Positions 1-10,500 of a stretch of DNA of 64,000 nt are shown here, piece after piece. The DNA is from Marinobacterium rhizophilum DSM 18822 (GTDB lineage Bacteria; Pseudomonadota; Gammaproteobacteria; Pseudomonadales; Balneatricaceae). Both the position numbers and the translations under genes were made by a program. Position 1 is the stretch's first letter. Every line of letters begins with the position of its first letter. The notes beneath the pieces were generated by a model. That model made no database searches. It was given only the letters and a program-made list of their open reading frames with translations, and was not told the DNA's origin. The stretch lies in the NCBI RefSeq assembly GCF_000378045.1, contig NZ_KB899090.1, forward strand, positions 310,001-374,000, written 5' to 3'.

Positions 1-359
1 CATAGTCAGCGTAAAAGTTATCCATACACACATCCCTTTAAATGAAACAAAAACTGCAACTGTTCCAGTCGCCTCTGGTACTCGAACAGGCTCCCTACTG
101 TCGGGTTCGCGCGACAACACTCAGAAGCTGCGCTGCAAAATGACACCCGATAGCGACATAGGATAATAAAATCCGGCACGATCTCAACAGTTATGATGCT
201 ATAGGGTTTCACGATTTTTTTTCGGAACTATAATCAGGAACCTTGGACAATGGTTATACATCAGATACCCAGATGCTATGCCCAACAGGGAGCGTCATTT
301 TCAAGCCCGCTCCATTGGCAGGCAACCCGGCAACCAAGGACAACGACTTTCAAAACTCA
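1..359. other. Leading intergenic stretch, no supported gene
   Basis: No convincing gene lies in the first 359 bases. A 64-codon minus-strand reading frame (18-212) has no recognisable domain and no good ribosome-binding site, and the region is more AT-rich than the flanking genes. An in-frame ATG at 243 would extend the next gene by 39 residues, but that extension does not look like protein and would bury the signal peptide. The stretch most likely holds the upstream and promoter region of the SH3-domain gene. Confidence 0.5.
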
Positions 360-965
360 ATGATTAAATTTCCGGACTCACGCACCCCGAAACGACTCGC
401 CACTGGCCTCATTCTGCTAGCTTCCTTTTCCCTGCAACCGGCTTTCGCCCAGCCAGGCCATGTCGCCGATGACGTTTATACCTTTTACCACAGCGGCCCC
501 AGCAACAAGTACCGTATTGCCGGCCGCGTTCGCAGCGGCGAAGCCGTTGAAATTCTCAAGCGCGATGCAAATACCGACTATGTCCAGGTCAAGCTCGAAA
601 GCGGTCGCACCGGCTGGCTGCCAGGCGACCAGATCACCGAAGGACAAAGCACCCTGGCACGCCTGCCAGGGCTGCAGGCTGCACTGAACGAAAAAAGCGC
701 GACCACCTTGAAACAAGCCGATGAAATCGAAAGGTTACGTTCAGAGCTGACGGAACTCAAAACCCGCGACCAGACATACGCCGGAGAGCGCGATGCGCTT
801 AATCGCCAGATCAAGGATTTGAACTATCAGATCGAAAACATGGATGAAAGCAACCTGATGCGCTGGCTAACGCACGGTGGTCTGGTGGCACTTGGTGGCG
901 TATTACTGGGCCTGCTGATTCCGTATTTTCCGAAACGGCGCAAGCGCAGCAACGACTGGTTCTAA
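360..965 (+). CDS. SH3-domain/coiled-coil envelope protein (TIGR04211/YgiM-like)
   Basis: A 201-residue protein. From the chosen start at 360 it has a basic N-terminus, a hydrophobic stretch and an AFA-Q signal-peptidase-like site near residue 30. A bacterial SH3 domain follows (about 35-95, ending in the typical GRTGWLPGDQ). Next comes a charged coiled coil (about 110-165), then one C-terminal membrane helix (about 172-190) and a basic tail. This order matches the YgiM-like SH3 family, whose members are inner-membrane-anchored with the SH3 domain in the periplasm. The 240-residue version from 243 is possible but would hide the signal peptide. The precise role is unknown; an envelope or peptidoglycan-related function is inferred. 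Confidence 0.8.
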   Translation: MIKFPDSRTPKRLATGLILLASFSLQPAFAQPGHVADDVYTFYHSGPSNKYRIAGRVRSGEAVEILKRDANTDYVQVKLESGRTGWLPGDQITEGQSTLARLPGLQAALNEKSATTLKQADEIERLRSELTELKTRDQTYAGERDALNRQIKDLNYQIENMDESNLMRWLTHGGLVALGGVLLGLLIPYFPKRRKRSNDWF

Positions 966-995
966 TCGAAACAATCAGCACAAACGACTACTCAA

Positions 996-1025
996 TAGCG
1001 ACGGTGCGCAAGGATACCGTCGCTA
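996..1025 (+). terminator. Hairpin after SH3-protein gene
   Basis: A perfect 10-bp stem (TAGCGACGGT / ACCGTCGCTA) with a 10-nt loop lies 30 bases past the stop codon. There is no T-run after it, so it is a weak or Rho-assisted terminator, or a stabilising 3' hairpin. Confidence 0.5.
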
Positions 1026-1133
1026 CTGAGCGTCACCTGTATCTTGTACGTTACATTTTTGATTGAATAATCATCGAATGGCATAGATAATTTCACGTCT
1101 GACCAATTTGTGATCAGCCGAAAGCCAGACTCT

Positions 1134-1589
1134 ATGCAACTCAACAAGCAGACTGACTACGCTATCCGCGTACTTATCTATCTTGCGACCGCCCCGCGGA
1201 GCAAGCTCTGCACCATCGCACAGATGGCGTCGGCACTGAACATTTCACCCAACAACCTGGCAAAAATTGTCAACCGCTTTGCCGCAGACGGCTTGATCAC
1301 CACACTGCGCGGACGCAACGGCGGCATGATGCTCAACAGCGAAACCCTGAATTTTCGCATGGGCGACCTGGTGGCCTCTTTTGAATCCGATACGGAACTG
1401 GCGCACTGTGAACAGCCCGGATGTGTTCTGGCAATGCAGTGCCGCTGGCGCCAGATTCTCGCCGACTCCTTGCAGCACATGCTCGAACACATGAACCAGT
1501 ACCGCCTGCGTGACCTGCTGCACGACACCGACTGGCTTGAGCAGGTGCTGCAGATTGCCCCCCTCCCATCCGGCGATAGCCTGACATAA
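1134..1589 (+). CDS. nsrR: Rrf2-family Fe-S regulator, NsrR-like
   Basis: A 151-residue Rrf2-family protein. An N-terminal winged helix opens with MQLNKQTDYAIRVLIYLA and includes the recognition region SPNNLAKIVNRFAADGLI and the wing RGRNGG. Cysteines 92, 97 and 103 form C-X4-C-X5-C, the spacing of NsrR, the nitric-oxide-sensing [Fe-S] repressor of NO-detoxification genes; IscR spacing differs. The start at 1134 is chosen because family members begin at MQL. An upstream GTG at 1110 is in frame, and neither start has a strong ribosome-binding site. A glutaredoxin follows 81 bp downstream. NO sensing is inferred from the cysteine spacing, and another Rrf2 Fe-S sensor is possible. Confidence 0.8.
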   Translation: MQLNKQTDYAIRVLIYLATAPRSKLCTIAQMASALNISPNNLAKIVNRFAADGLITTLRGRNGGMMLNSETLNFRMGDLVASFESDTELAHCEQPGCVLAMQCRWRQILADSLQHMLEHMNQYRLRDLLHDTDWLEQVLQIAPLPSGDSLT

Positions 1590-1670
1590 TCAGCGCCATT
1601 GCGAGCCCCAATTGGCAACACACCGAGGCGCCGTGTTCAACTTGTCAGCATTGACTGACAGGAGGAACAC

Positions 1671-1913
1671 ATGGAACGCATTACCATTTTTGGACGTGAA
1701 GGTTGTGGTTACTGCCGCCGGGCAAAAGAACTGTGCGACATAAAATCCCTCAATTACCGTTACATCGATATCCAGGCCGAGGGGATCAGCAAGGCGGATC
1801 TCGAAAAGACGATTGGCAAGCCGGTACTCACGGTGCCACAGATTTTTCACGGGCAACAGCACATTGGGGGCTACACTGAATTTGCCCACCTGCTGAAGCA
1901 GACTTTCGCCTGA
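1671..1913 (+). CDS. grxA: Glutaredoxin, GrxA type
   Basis: An 80-residue single-domain glutaredoxin. The redox motif CGYC is at residues 12-15, followed by the cis-proline region TVPQIF and the glutathione-binding HIGGYTEF. The segment AEGISKADLEKTIGKPV closely resembles enterobacterial GrxA. GrxA proteins use glutathione to reduce disulfides, for example in ribonucleotide reductase or thiol regulators. The start is supported by a strong AGGAGG six bases upstream. CGYC instead of CPYC is common in bacterial glutaredoxins. Confidence 0.9.
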   Translation: MERITIFGREGCGYCRRAKELCDIKSLNYRYIDIQAEGISKADLEKTIGKPVLTVPQIFHGQQHIGGYTEFAHLLKQTFA

Positions 1914-2052
1914 GCAGGCGCGCACCAAGTCAGCCAGGGCTGTTATCCTGGCTGTATTACTGTTACAAAGGTAGACTGCTGTTCAGGTAAACGACCTGAA
2001 CCACATCACGTAAACCAACCACAGCACCCTATGTCTGAAACGGAGGCATGCC

Positions 2053-2187
2053 ATGCTTACACTGACGATTCTCGCGTTACTTGCAGGTGGCCTGATGATA
2101 ATTGCTACTTCCACCAAAAGCCGCTCCAGACCCGAACCGCGACTCATTCCGATCCGCGTGCGCGAAGACCGCCGCCCCCGTCGCTAA
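2053..2187 (+). CDS. Small single-helix membrane protein, unknown
   Basis: A 44-codon gene starting MLTLTILALLAGG with a GGAGG ribosome-binding site six bases before the ATG. It encodes one hydrophobic helix (about residues 2-18), then a very basic, proline- and arginine-rich tail (RSRPEPRLIPIRVREDRRPRR). The stop lies nine bases from the 3' end of the convergent recD. The strong Shine-Dalgarno site and the membrane-helix-plus-basic-tail design argue for translation. I do not recognise the family. Confidence 0.6.
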   Translation: MLTLTILALLAGGLMIIATSTKSRSRPEPRLIPIRVREDRRPRR

Positions 2188-2196
2188 TCAGCCACT

Positions 2197-4029
2197 TTAT
2201 CCACCCCACAGCCGGCCAGCCAATCCGCTGGCCCGCTGCGTACGCCGCGCAATGACCCGCTTGAGCAGGAAATCCGGCGCATAGAGCTCAAACACCTTGC
2301 GTGCCCGTGTAATGCCCGTATACAGCAGTTCCCGCGTCAGCACCGGTGAATCCTCCGGCGGCAGCAACAACAGCGTCTGATCGAACTCCGAGCCCTGGGA
2401 CTTGTGTACCGTCATGGCATACACAGTGTCATGTTCCGGCATTCGGCTGGGCAGCAGCGCCCGTACCTCGCCCCCCTGCTCAAACCAGACACGCAATTCA
2501 CCCTCGGCGTTTGCCATGGCGATGCCGATATCACCATTGAACAGATCCAGTGCCCGATCGTTGCGAGTGACGATCACCGGCCGCCCGGCATACCAGCTGG
2601 AGCCCGGATCAATGAGCCCGGCCTGCGCCAGAGCCTGTTCAATGCGTTCATTCAGGCCGGCGACGCCATAAGGCCCGTTACGCAGGGCACAGAGCAGCTG
2701 AAAGCGCCCGAACGCCGCCAGCACCTGGCCCGCCGGCTGCTGCGCCGATATCGCCTGCAGATACGCCCGGTAACCCTCGACGCAGCGATCGATCAGTGTC
2801 TGGTAGCCGGCGTTATCCAGCCGGTGCCAGGTGATGTCGGCAAACTGCCCCTGCCACAGCGCCTGAAACTGTGCCTCATCCCCCAGGTTAACCGCGCGGG
2901 CCAGCTGCCCGATACCACTGTTGGCACCAAAACGATAACTGGTGCGCAGCTGCGCCAGGGAATCGGCGATGGGACGGGCCTGTGGCGCCTGCAAAGCGGT
3001 GCCGTCCAGCTCACAGGCGCGGGCCAGATAACCAGCCTGCGCCTGGCCGTAACGCAGTTCGCCGGACCAGCTGCAGATATCCCCCAGCACGCTGCCCGCC
3101 TCAACCGACGCCAGCTGATCGCGGTCGCCGATCAGAATCAGCCGCGCCGTATCGGGAAGCGCTGCCAGCAACCGTGCCATCATCGGCAAATCCACCATCG
3201 AAGCTTCATCCACGATGAGCAGATCCAAGTGCAGCGGATTATCGGCATTATGACGAAAGCCCCGGCTGCCCGGGCGCACGCCCAGCAGCCGGTGCAGCGT
3301 CGAGGCCTCCTGTGGAATCAGGCGCGCAATCTGCGGCGCAAGTTTCAGACCGCCGCGCGCCGCCGAGATGGATTCCGCCATGCGGGCGGCAGCCTTGCCG
3401 GTGGGCGCCGCCAGGCGAATGCGCGGAACGCTCCCGGCTGCCAGCTGCTGCTCAATATACAGCGCCAGCAGCTTGATCACCGTGGTGGTCTTGCCGGTAC
3501 CAGGCCCGCCGCTGATGACACTAAAGCGCCGGTTCACCGCGACCGCCGCAGCCACCATCTGCCAGTCAGGCTCTGCGCCCGCCCCCCCAAACAGGTGCTG
3601 CAGAGACGGCCGGAGTACGTCCGGATCAAGCCCCAGCGGCTCGCTTTTACGCACCAGGAAACCCGCCACATCACACTCGAAACGCCAGTAGCGCTGCAGG
3701 TAAAGCCGATCAAGATCCAGTACCAGTGGCGTCAGGCGCTCACCGTCCGACACCACAGCACTGTCGGCATCCAGCGCGGGCGTGCCCGTGAGCCAGGGAC
3801 GCAGGCGCTCGGCCAGCGGAGGCGTCAGGCTGGCCAGCAGGTCGGGCACCGTCGCAAGTGGCAGGCAGACATTGCCGCGCCCCAGCTCAAAACTGGTGAG
3901 TGCCGCCAGCAATAACAGGTTGGCATCGTTACATTGGCCGGTCTGGTACAAAAAACGCGCAAACTGGACATCCAGCGAGCGCAGTCCTCCTGGTAACACG
4001 GCTTCCTGTAACAGGCTGAGGATCTGCAT
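2197..4029 (-). CDS. recD: Exodeoxyribonuclease V alpha subunit RecD
   Basis: A 610-residue superfamily 1 helicase, the fast 5'-3' motor of RecBCD. The Walker A box GGPGTGKTTT is at about 174-183 and motif II appears as LLIVDEASMVDLPMMARL. A GDRDQLASVEAGSVLGD segment follows, and near the C-terminus the motif VYAMTVHKSQGSEF and the sequence YTGITRARK. Length is typical of RecD. It is the last gene of recC-recB-recD and starts three bases after the recB stop, implying coupled expression. RecBCD repairs double-strand breaks and degrades linear DNA. Confidence 0.96.
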   Translation of the reverse strand: MQILSLLQEAVLPGGLRSLDVQFARFLYQTGQCNDANLLLLAALTSFELGRGNVCLPLATVPDLLASLTPPLAERLRPWLTGTPALDADSAVVSDGERLTPLVLDLDRLYLQRYWRFECDVAGFLVRKSEPLGLDPDVLRPSLQHLFGGAGAEPDWQMVAAAVAVNRRFSVISGGPGTGKTTTVIKLLALYIEQQLAAGSVPRIRLAAPTGKAAARMAESISAARGGLKLAPQIARLIPQEASTLHRLLGVRPGSRGFRHNADNPLHLDLLIVDEASMVDLPMMARLLAALPDTARLILIGDRDQLASVEAGSVLGDICSWSGELRYGQAQAGYLARACELDGTALQAPQARPIADSLAQLRTSYRFGANSGIGQLARAVNLGDEAQFQALWQGQFADITWHRLDNAGYQTLIDRCVEGYRAYLQAISAQQPAGQVLAAFGRFQLLCALRNGPYGVAGLNERIEQALAQAGLIDPGSSWYAGRPVIVTRNDRALDLFNGDIGIAMANAEGELRVWFEQGGEVRALLPSRMPEHDTVYAMTVHKSQGSEFDQTLLLLPPEDSPVLTRELLYTGITRARKVFELYAPDFLLKRVIARRTQRASGLAGRLWGG

Positions 4030-4032
4030 GGG

Positions 4033-7000
4033 TCAGCCCTCCGCCACGGCCAGACTCTGGCCGGCAAACAGCCGGTCCAGCGCCTCGATCAGGGCCTTGT
4101 CCGGCCGGCGCTGAAATACCCCTGGACGATCCTCGGCACCGGCACGCATACCGCGCACAAACAGATAGAAGACCCCGCCCATATGCCTATCGTAATCGTA
4201 ATCCGGCAAGCGCTGGCGCAGCAGTCGGTGCAGCGCCAGGGTATAGAGCTGATACTGCAGATCATAGCGGTGCTCAAGCATGGCGCTCTCCAGTGCGGTT
4301 TGTGCATAACATCCCGTGTCATGCCCCAGATGATTGGATTTGTAATCGGCAATGTAATAGCGCTCATCGACCCGGAACACCAGGTCAACAAACCCCTTGA
4401 GCATGCCCTGCACGCGATCGAACTGCAGCAGGCCGGCCCGCGCCGAAAGGGCGTCGCCCTCGGCCAGCAGCCGGTTCAGGGCACGACAGTCGAGCCCCGC
4501 TACCGGCAGCAGAAACTCCAGCTCTACCAGCCGGTCGGCAGCAGCCACCCGGCGCAGGCAAAGACCGCTGGCATCCAGCGGTGCATCCAGCACATCGGCC
4601 ACCAGCTGCTCCAGCACCGGCTGCCACAGGGCGTCATAGCCCTCCAGCTGCATGCGCTGTTGTACCATTTGTGCCAGCCCCTCACCTCGAGCCTCGGGGA
4701 ATTCCAGCTGTTCGAACAGGCCGTGCAGGAAGGTGCCGGCACGAGCCCCCTTGGGGAAACTGAAGATATCGGCCTGCTCGATCAGAGGGGCCGGCGTATC
4801 GGTCTCGGCAACCACCTCCAGATCCAGCCCCGGCAGCTCGGCAAGGGTCTGGCTACGGCCGTGGGAACTCAGCCCCGAATAGCTGGCGATACGCCAGTCA
4901 CGCAGGATACGGCTACAGAATTGCCGAGCCTGCAGCGCCACTATCCCTTCGGCCGGGGCCGGCAGACTGTGCTCGTGCAGCGGCGGTTCGCTCAACACGA
5001 TGCCCTTGGCCTCGGCAAACTCCGCCAGACAGCTGGCAAGATCGTCCGGCTTGGCGCCACGCAGCAGCAAGTACCCCAGCGCGCTGCGCGCCAGGACGCT
5101 TTTTTTGCTCGTGCCTGTCTTCAAGTCACTGATGCCCAGGTAACAGGCATGTACGGAGCGCGTCAGCGCCACGTACAGCAGCCGCAGGTCCTCGGCCAGA
5201 CGCTCGCCGTCAGCCTTGTCCCTGGATTCTTCTGCACCCCTGAGATCCAGCACCGTACCACTGGCATCATCATGGTAGAGCGCGGTGGACGCCACCCGAT
5301 GACTAACAGGAAACGGCAGCAGCACCACCGGATACTCCAGCCCCTTGGATTTATGAATGGTCACCAGGGTGACGCGGTTGCGATCACTCTCCAACCGCAG
5401 CTGCTGCGCGGTGCTGCCGCCATTGGGGTTTTGCAGATGCTCGCCAAACCAGCGCATCAGCCCAGGCATGCCCTCCAGCTGCTGGCTGGCCTCCTGCAGC
5501 AGCTCAGCCAGATGCAACAGATCGGTAAGGCGCCGCTCGCCGTTGGGCAGTGCCAGCAGCGCCGGCGCCAGGTCGCGCCGCTCCAGCAACTGATGCACCG
5601 TCGCCAGCACGCCCAGACTGAGCCAGCGCTGGTGATACTCCAGAAACTCCGCCACCAGCGCTTCCCAGCAACGCTCGTCCTCATTGAGCGCATTCAGTGA
5701 CGCGGCATCCTGCAGCAACAGCGCACTGGCCAGGGCGGTACGCAGATAGCGTTCCTGCTGTGGCTCCTGTACGGCCTGTAGAATGCGGTACAGGTCCAGG
5801 GCTTCCTGGGTGTTGAAGACGCTGTCGCGGCCCGACTGATACACCGAGGGCACGTTGCGCCGCTGCAGTTCCCGCTGCACCGCGGCCGCCTCGTAGCGGT
5901 CCCGCACCAGCACCGCCAGGTCCGCCGCCTGCAGCGCCTGATCACCCAGGCGCGCCTGGCCTTCCAGCAGCGTGACGACCTGGCTGGCGCAGCTGGCGGC
6001 AAAGTGACCCAGGTAGTCGGCCTTGGAGATGGGCTCCCCGGGCAGATGCCAGAGTGTGAGTGCCGGCACCACTTCGCCCCGCAGTGTCAGCGGCTTCTTG
6101 TCAGCGTGGGCCGCGGCGCGCACCTCGACAAACGGAATATCGTCCTCATAGATGAAAGGGGCAGCATGACGCGAAAACAGCCGATTGACCGCATCCACCA
6201 TGGCCTGCCCAGAGCGCCAGTTCGTCTCCAGGGTATAGTGATCAGCCACGGCGCGGCGCGCCTGTATATAGGTAAAGATGTCCGCGCCGCGAAAGGCATA
6301 GATGGCCTGTTTCGGATCGCCGATCATGAACAAACCGCACTCCGGCGCATTCGAGTACAGCGTACTGAAAATGCGGTACTGCTGCGGATCCGTATCCTGA
6401 AACTCGTCGATCAGTGCCACCGGATACTGCTCGCGTATCGCCGCCGCCAGGCGCTCGCCGGCGCTGGATGCCAACGCCCGATCGAGCCCGCTGAGCAGGT
6501 CATCGAACCCCTGCACCCGCCGCTGCTGCTTGTTGCGCGCCAGACGCAGGCGCACCTCGTGCAGCGCTTCGGTGAGGATCAGTTCGCGTAGCGGCACCCA
6601 GCTTTCACACAGCGCTTCCAGCTGCTCGAACAGCGAATGCTCGGGGCTGACCCCGTTCTTTTTGGTTTTGTCGCGCAGCTGACTCTGGCAAAAGCGCTGC
6701 AGGTTTTTCAGCAGGTTGCTGTCCGGCAGCACCTGCTCCGATACACAGTAGTCATCGATGCTGCGCAGCCAGCCCGGTATCGAAGCCTTGCGGTAGCTGG
6801 TGCCATTGAGGTCGGCCGCTTCCACCAGCGCCAGCAGGTCGTCGGTGTTGCTGCGCCAGGCCTGTTTAAACGCCGTCACCCGCGCGTCCTGCTGGCGCCA
6901 CTGCCCCAGCAGATCAACACCGCTCAGGTCCGGCTCCAGGCGCAAGCCGTCGGTGGCCAGGTGCGGCCGAATGTCCTTGAGCAACCGGGCGGGCTCGGCC

Positions 7001-7560
7001 CACAGCTGCAAAACTTCATCGGCCAGGCTATCGGGCAGGGTATAGACCCGCTGGCGCCAGTAGTCGAGCATGGCCTCATGCAGCAGCGGCGCATCATCCT
7101 GCTCCAGCTCGATGTCGAACAGGCTGCCACTTTCAAATGCATGCTGCTTGAGCATGCGCTGGCAAAAACCGTGGATGGTAAATATCGCTGCCTGATCCAT
7201 GTTGCGGGCCGCATCGCCGAGCAACCGGGCGGCCGCACCGTGGTCCGGCACTTCCGCCAGCAGCCCCTTGATAAAGGCATCCTCGCTGCTGCCGTGCATA
7301 AAGGCCCGACGCGCTTCCTGAATGCGCGCCCGCACGCGGTCACGCAGTTCTTCGGTGGCCGCCTCGGTGAACGTTACCACCAGGATTTCGTCCACATCCA
7401 GCGCCCGTGAATGGGCAGTCCCATTGGCGCCATGACCCAGCAGCAGGCGCAGGTAGAGCGCAGCGATGGTATAGGTCTTGCCGGTGCCGGCGCTGGCCTC
7501 GATAAGGCGCATGGCATGCAGCGGAAAGTGCAGGGAATCCAGAATCTGATGCGTGCTCAT
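4033..7560 (-). CDS. recB: Exodeoxyribonuclease V beta subunit RecB
   Basis: A 1175-residue UvrD-like helicase with a C-terminal nuclease. Walker A ASAGTGKT is at residues 22-29, motif II is ALIDEFQDTDPQQYRIF, followed by GDPKQAIYAFRGAD, and motif V appears as VTIHKSKGLEYPVVLLPF. The C-terminal nuclease core shows GFVDLVFRVDERYYIADYKSNHLG, with the D-x-K catalytic signature. RecB provides the 3'-5' motor, the nuclease and RecA loading. Its ATG lies two bases after the recC stop, with GGAG inside the end of recC. Length matches family norms. Confidence 0.97.
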   Translation of the reverse strand: MSTHQILDSLHFPLHAMRLIEASAGTGKTYTIAALYLRLLLGHGANGTAHSRALDVDEILVVTFTEAATEELRDRVRARIQEARRAFMHGSSEDAFIKGLLAEVPDHGAAARLLGDAARNMDQAAIFTIHGFCQRMLKQHAFESGSLFDIELEQDDAPLLHEAMLDYWRQRVYTLPDSLADEVLQLWAEPARLLKDIRPHLATDGLRLEPDLSGVDLLGQWRQQDARVTAFKQAWRSNTDDLLALVEAADLNGTSYRKASIPGWLRSIDDYCVSEQVLPDSNLLKNLQRFCQSQLRDKTKKNGVSPEHSLFEQLEALCESWVPLRELILTEALHEVRLRLARNKQQRRVQGFDDLLSGLDRALASSAGERLAAAIREQYPVALIDEFQDTDPQQYRIFSTLYSNAPECGLFMIGDPKQAIYAFRGADIFTYIQARRAVADHYTLETNWRSGQAMVDAVNRLFSRHAAPFIYEDDIPFVEVRAAAHADKKPLTLRGEVVPALTLWHLPGEPISKADYLGHFAASCASQVVTLLEGQARLGDQALQAADLAVLVRDRYEAAAVQRELQRRNVPSVYQSGRDSVFNTQEALDLYRILQAVQEPQQERYLRTALASALLLQDAASLNALNEDERCWEALVAEFLEYHQRWLSLGVLATVHQLLERRDLAPALLALPNGERRLTDLLHLAELLQEASQQLEGMPGLMRWFGEHLQNPNGGSTAQQLRLESDRNRVTLVTIHKSKGLEYPVVLLPFPVSHRVASTALYHDDASGTVLDLRGAEESRDKADGERLAEDLRLLYVALTRSVHACYLGISDLKTGTSKKSVLARSALGYLLLRGAKPDDLASCLAEFAEAKGIVLSEPPLHEHSLPAPAEGIVALQARQFCSRILRDWRIASYSGLSSHGRSQTLAELPGLDLEVVAETDTPAPLIEQADIFSFPKGARAGTFLHGLFEQLEFPEARGEGLAQMVQQRMQLEGYDALWQPVLEQLVADVLDAPLDASGLCLRRVAAADRLVELEFLLPVAGLDCRALNRLLAEGDALSARAGLLQFDRVQGMLKGFVDLVFRVDERYYIADYKSNHLGHDTGCYAQTALESAMLEHRYDLQYQLYTLALHRLLRQRLPDYDYDRHMGGVFYLFVRGMRAGAEDRPGVFQRRPDKALIEALDRLFAGQSLAVAEG

Positions 7561-7562
7561 GC

Positions 7563-10500
7563 TCAGGACTCCTGCTCAATATAATGGCCGATTTCGCCGA
7601 ACAGCTGCTCGCTCAGCTCCGGCAGCTGTGTACTGATCGCATCGAAATCGGGCCAGGCCCTGGCGATATAGGGGTCATCCCCCTCCCCCGGCACCTGAAA
7701 GCCACTGTTAAAGGCCCCCCTGGCCTTGTGCAGTGCCTGCTCCTTGTCCTCGTTGGAGAGCCAGGCCCAGGCTGTGTTGGGCGCCAGTGGCAGGGGTTCG
7801 CAGAATCCGCGACGATACCCCGCCAGCAAGCGGTTCAGAGCCTCGATCGCAGCACCGCGCTCGACAGGCTTGAAGCGCAGGCTCATCACACCGGCCTTGC
7901 GATCCACCCCCAGGTAATGACACCCCTTCAGACCGGCACCCGCACTGGCAACCAGGTGCAGAATCCAGCCTCGCAGGTAGTCGTGCCCTTTCAGGCCCGC
8001 GGGCCTGTAACGAATAAGGCAACCGTCGTGTACCGCATCGAGCCAGCCGCTGAGCAGACAGCCATCCAGCTCAAGGCTGAGCTCATGTCGTGTCGCAGGC
8101 ACTGCCAGCAGGGGCTGCAGCGCCTGCGCCAGGGGCGCCACATCGGTGCGATGGCGGTTGAGCAAGCGGGTACCGGCCACGCCGACCGGCAGCCCCCCCT
8201 GGGCCATCAGACGCCTGGCCAGCACATCAAGGGGTTCTGCGCGTAACTGGGCATGCAAAATCTGTTGTTTAAGCCCGTAGCCTTCCAGTCCGTCAAGCGA
8301 AAAAGGTTCTTCGTCCAGGGTCTCAACGCCCTGCTCATGGAAACTGACACGCAGGCGGCGCTGGAAAAAGTACCGACACGGATTGCGATAGAAGGCCAGC
8401 AGCTCATCAAGCTCAAGCTCAGTCACAGGCTCGGGGGGCAGCGGCGAGGAACAGAAGGGCTCAACCGCGCCCATTGCACTGCTGGCGGCGGGTAGCCACT
8501 GGTCGGCGTAACTGAACAGCTGGGTCGAGTCACCGTTAAAATAGCGCTCACTGTAGGCGGTCAGCGGATGTTCGGTGACCAGTGCTCGACGCAGTTGCCG
8601 GGCACTGTGTTCAGGGCTCAGATCAAGGTCCGATGCCTGCGCGAATCCCTGGGTACTGTATTCCAGCAGTTCGCTCACCAGTACCGAAGGCACCCGTTCG
8701 CGGTTATCGACAATGGAGCGCCCGATAAAGCTGATATAAAGCAGGTCGCGGGCCGACAGCAGGGCCTCAAGAAACAGATAGCGGTCATCGTCGCGGCGCG
8801 ACCGGTCGCCGCGACGCGGGTGTCGGGCGATCAGGTCAAAGCCCATGGGCGCCAGCGTGCGCGGATAGACGCCTTCGTTCATCCCCAGCAGACACACCAC
8901 TCGAAACGGAATAGAGCGCATGGGCATCAGGGTACAGAAGTTGACAGGACCGACCATGAAGCGCTGGCTGCTACGCTGTTCACCGAGGCTCTGGGCCAGG
9001 TAGTCCACCAGAATTTCAGCGCTGAGTGGCGCTTCGCAGGCCGCATCGGTGAGCTCCTGATGCAGGCTTTCCAGCACCCGGCGCACCTGGGACAGCGCCA
9101 GCTCATCCTCTTCATCGGGACTATAACAGGCCAGCAGCAGGCGGTTGATCTCGCTGACCCAGTCTGCCACCGGACGCGCACCGCGAAACAGCGTACAGGT
9201 TTCCTCCAGCAGATCGATAAAGTCGGCCAGGGGGCCGAGCAGCACGGCATCGAGCCCCTCGATCTCGCCATAGGGCGCCTGCCCCTGCCAGAGCCCAGTA
9301 TCATCCATCAGGGCATAACCGGCCAGCATCCGGCGCAACCCGAAACGCCAGCTGTTCTGCTCAAATGCCGGCAGCGCGAGGGATTCACGCTGCGTCGCAT
9401 CAAGCCCCCAGCGCACACCCGCCTGTTCTATCCAGGCCCGCAGCTGATCGAAGCCGTCGTTGTCCAGGCCAAAACGGCGCAGCGTGGCCGGCACCTCCAG
9501 CAGGTCAAGTACCTCGGACACCCGCAGCCTGCTCTGCGGCAACTGCAACAGCATCAGGAAACTCTGCAGCAGCGGGCTTTCCTGCTGCAGTGAGCGATCC
9601 GAAATCGCGAAGGGAATACGCCGCTCATAGCGCGCGCTGCCAAAGACCGCTTCTATATGGGGCGCATAAGCGGCCACATCCGGCATCATGACGATAATGT
9701 CCCGTGGCGCCAGTGTCGGATCGGCCTCGAACAGCGCCAGAATCTGGTCCTGCAGAACTTCAAGCTCACGCAACGGACTGTGGCAGCTGTGCAACTGCAA
9801 CGAACGATCCTCAGGTGACAGCAGGGTCTTGTAAGTGGAGTCCAGGGCACCTGGCGGCTCGACGCTGCGATCTTCCAGCTCAAGAATATCCCGCTGAACG
9901 AACTCAAGCAGCGTCTGCGGCGCCTGCAGCTGCTCACCCGGCAGCTCAAAGAAATCAAACCCCGTGAGCTCCATGTCCTGCAGCTGGTGCAGGTAGTCGC
10001 GCCCCAGTTTGCCCATGGAGGCCAGCAGGGGATTGCCGCTTTCGAGATAGCCTGCAGGCTGTGCATCAAACAACTGCCCCTGCCCGCCATCGGCCAGCGA
10101 ATCGCTCGCCTGCCGGGCATTGCCGGACTGAAACAGCCGACGGCTGAGCTTTGCCAGATAGGCAGGATCCACAATATCGCCCCAGTAATGACGACAGGGA
10201 TTGAGGATCATCAAATGTACGTCGATACGCTGCCCCAGTGCCTGCAGGGCCTGCAGAAAGGTTTGCGGCAGGGCGGAAATCCCGAACACGAACAGCCGTG
10301 ACGACAGTCCGTCCGGCGTTCGGGCGGCGAGCGCCTGCACGAAGGTCTGCTGCATGTTGGCCCGGTGCCAGCGGGGTTGCCCAAGCGCCTGGGTCTTGGC
10401 CACCAGCGCGCGCCAGAGCACAGGCTGCCAGGCCTGGTCGCCCAGCGGGGCAGGTACCGGTTCCGAGCGATCCCAGGCCTCAATCCAATCCGGCCGGTAT

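Noticed and set aside
18-212. 64-codon minus-strand frame
   Set aside because: No ribosome-binding site, family or supporting neighbour.
2404-3915. Long plus-strand open frame opposite recD
   Set aside because: Antisense to a well-supported recD; no domain and a composition rich in Arg, Gln and His, typical of shadow frames in GC-rich DNA.
4183-5700. 505-codon plus-strand frame opposite recB
   Set aside because: Shadow of recB in high-GC DNA; no recognisable motif.
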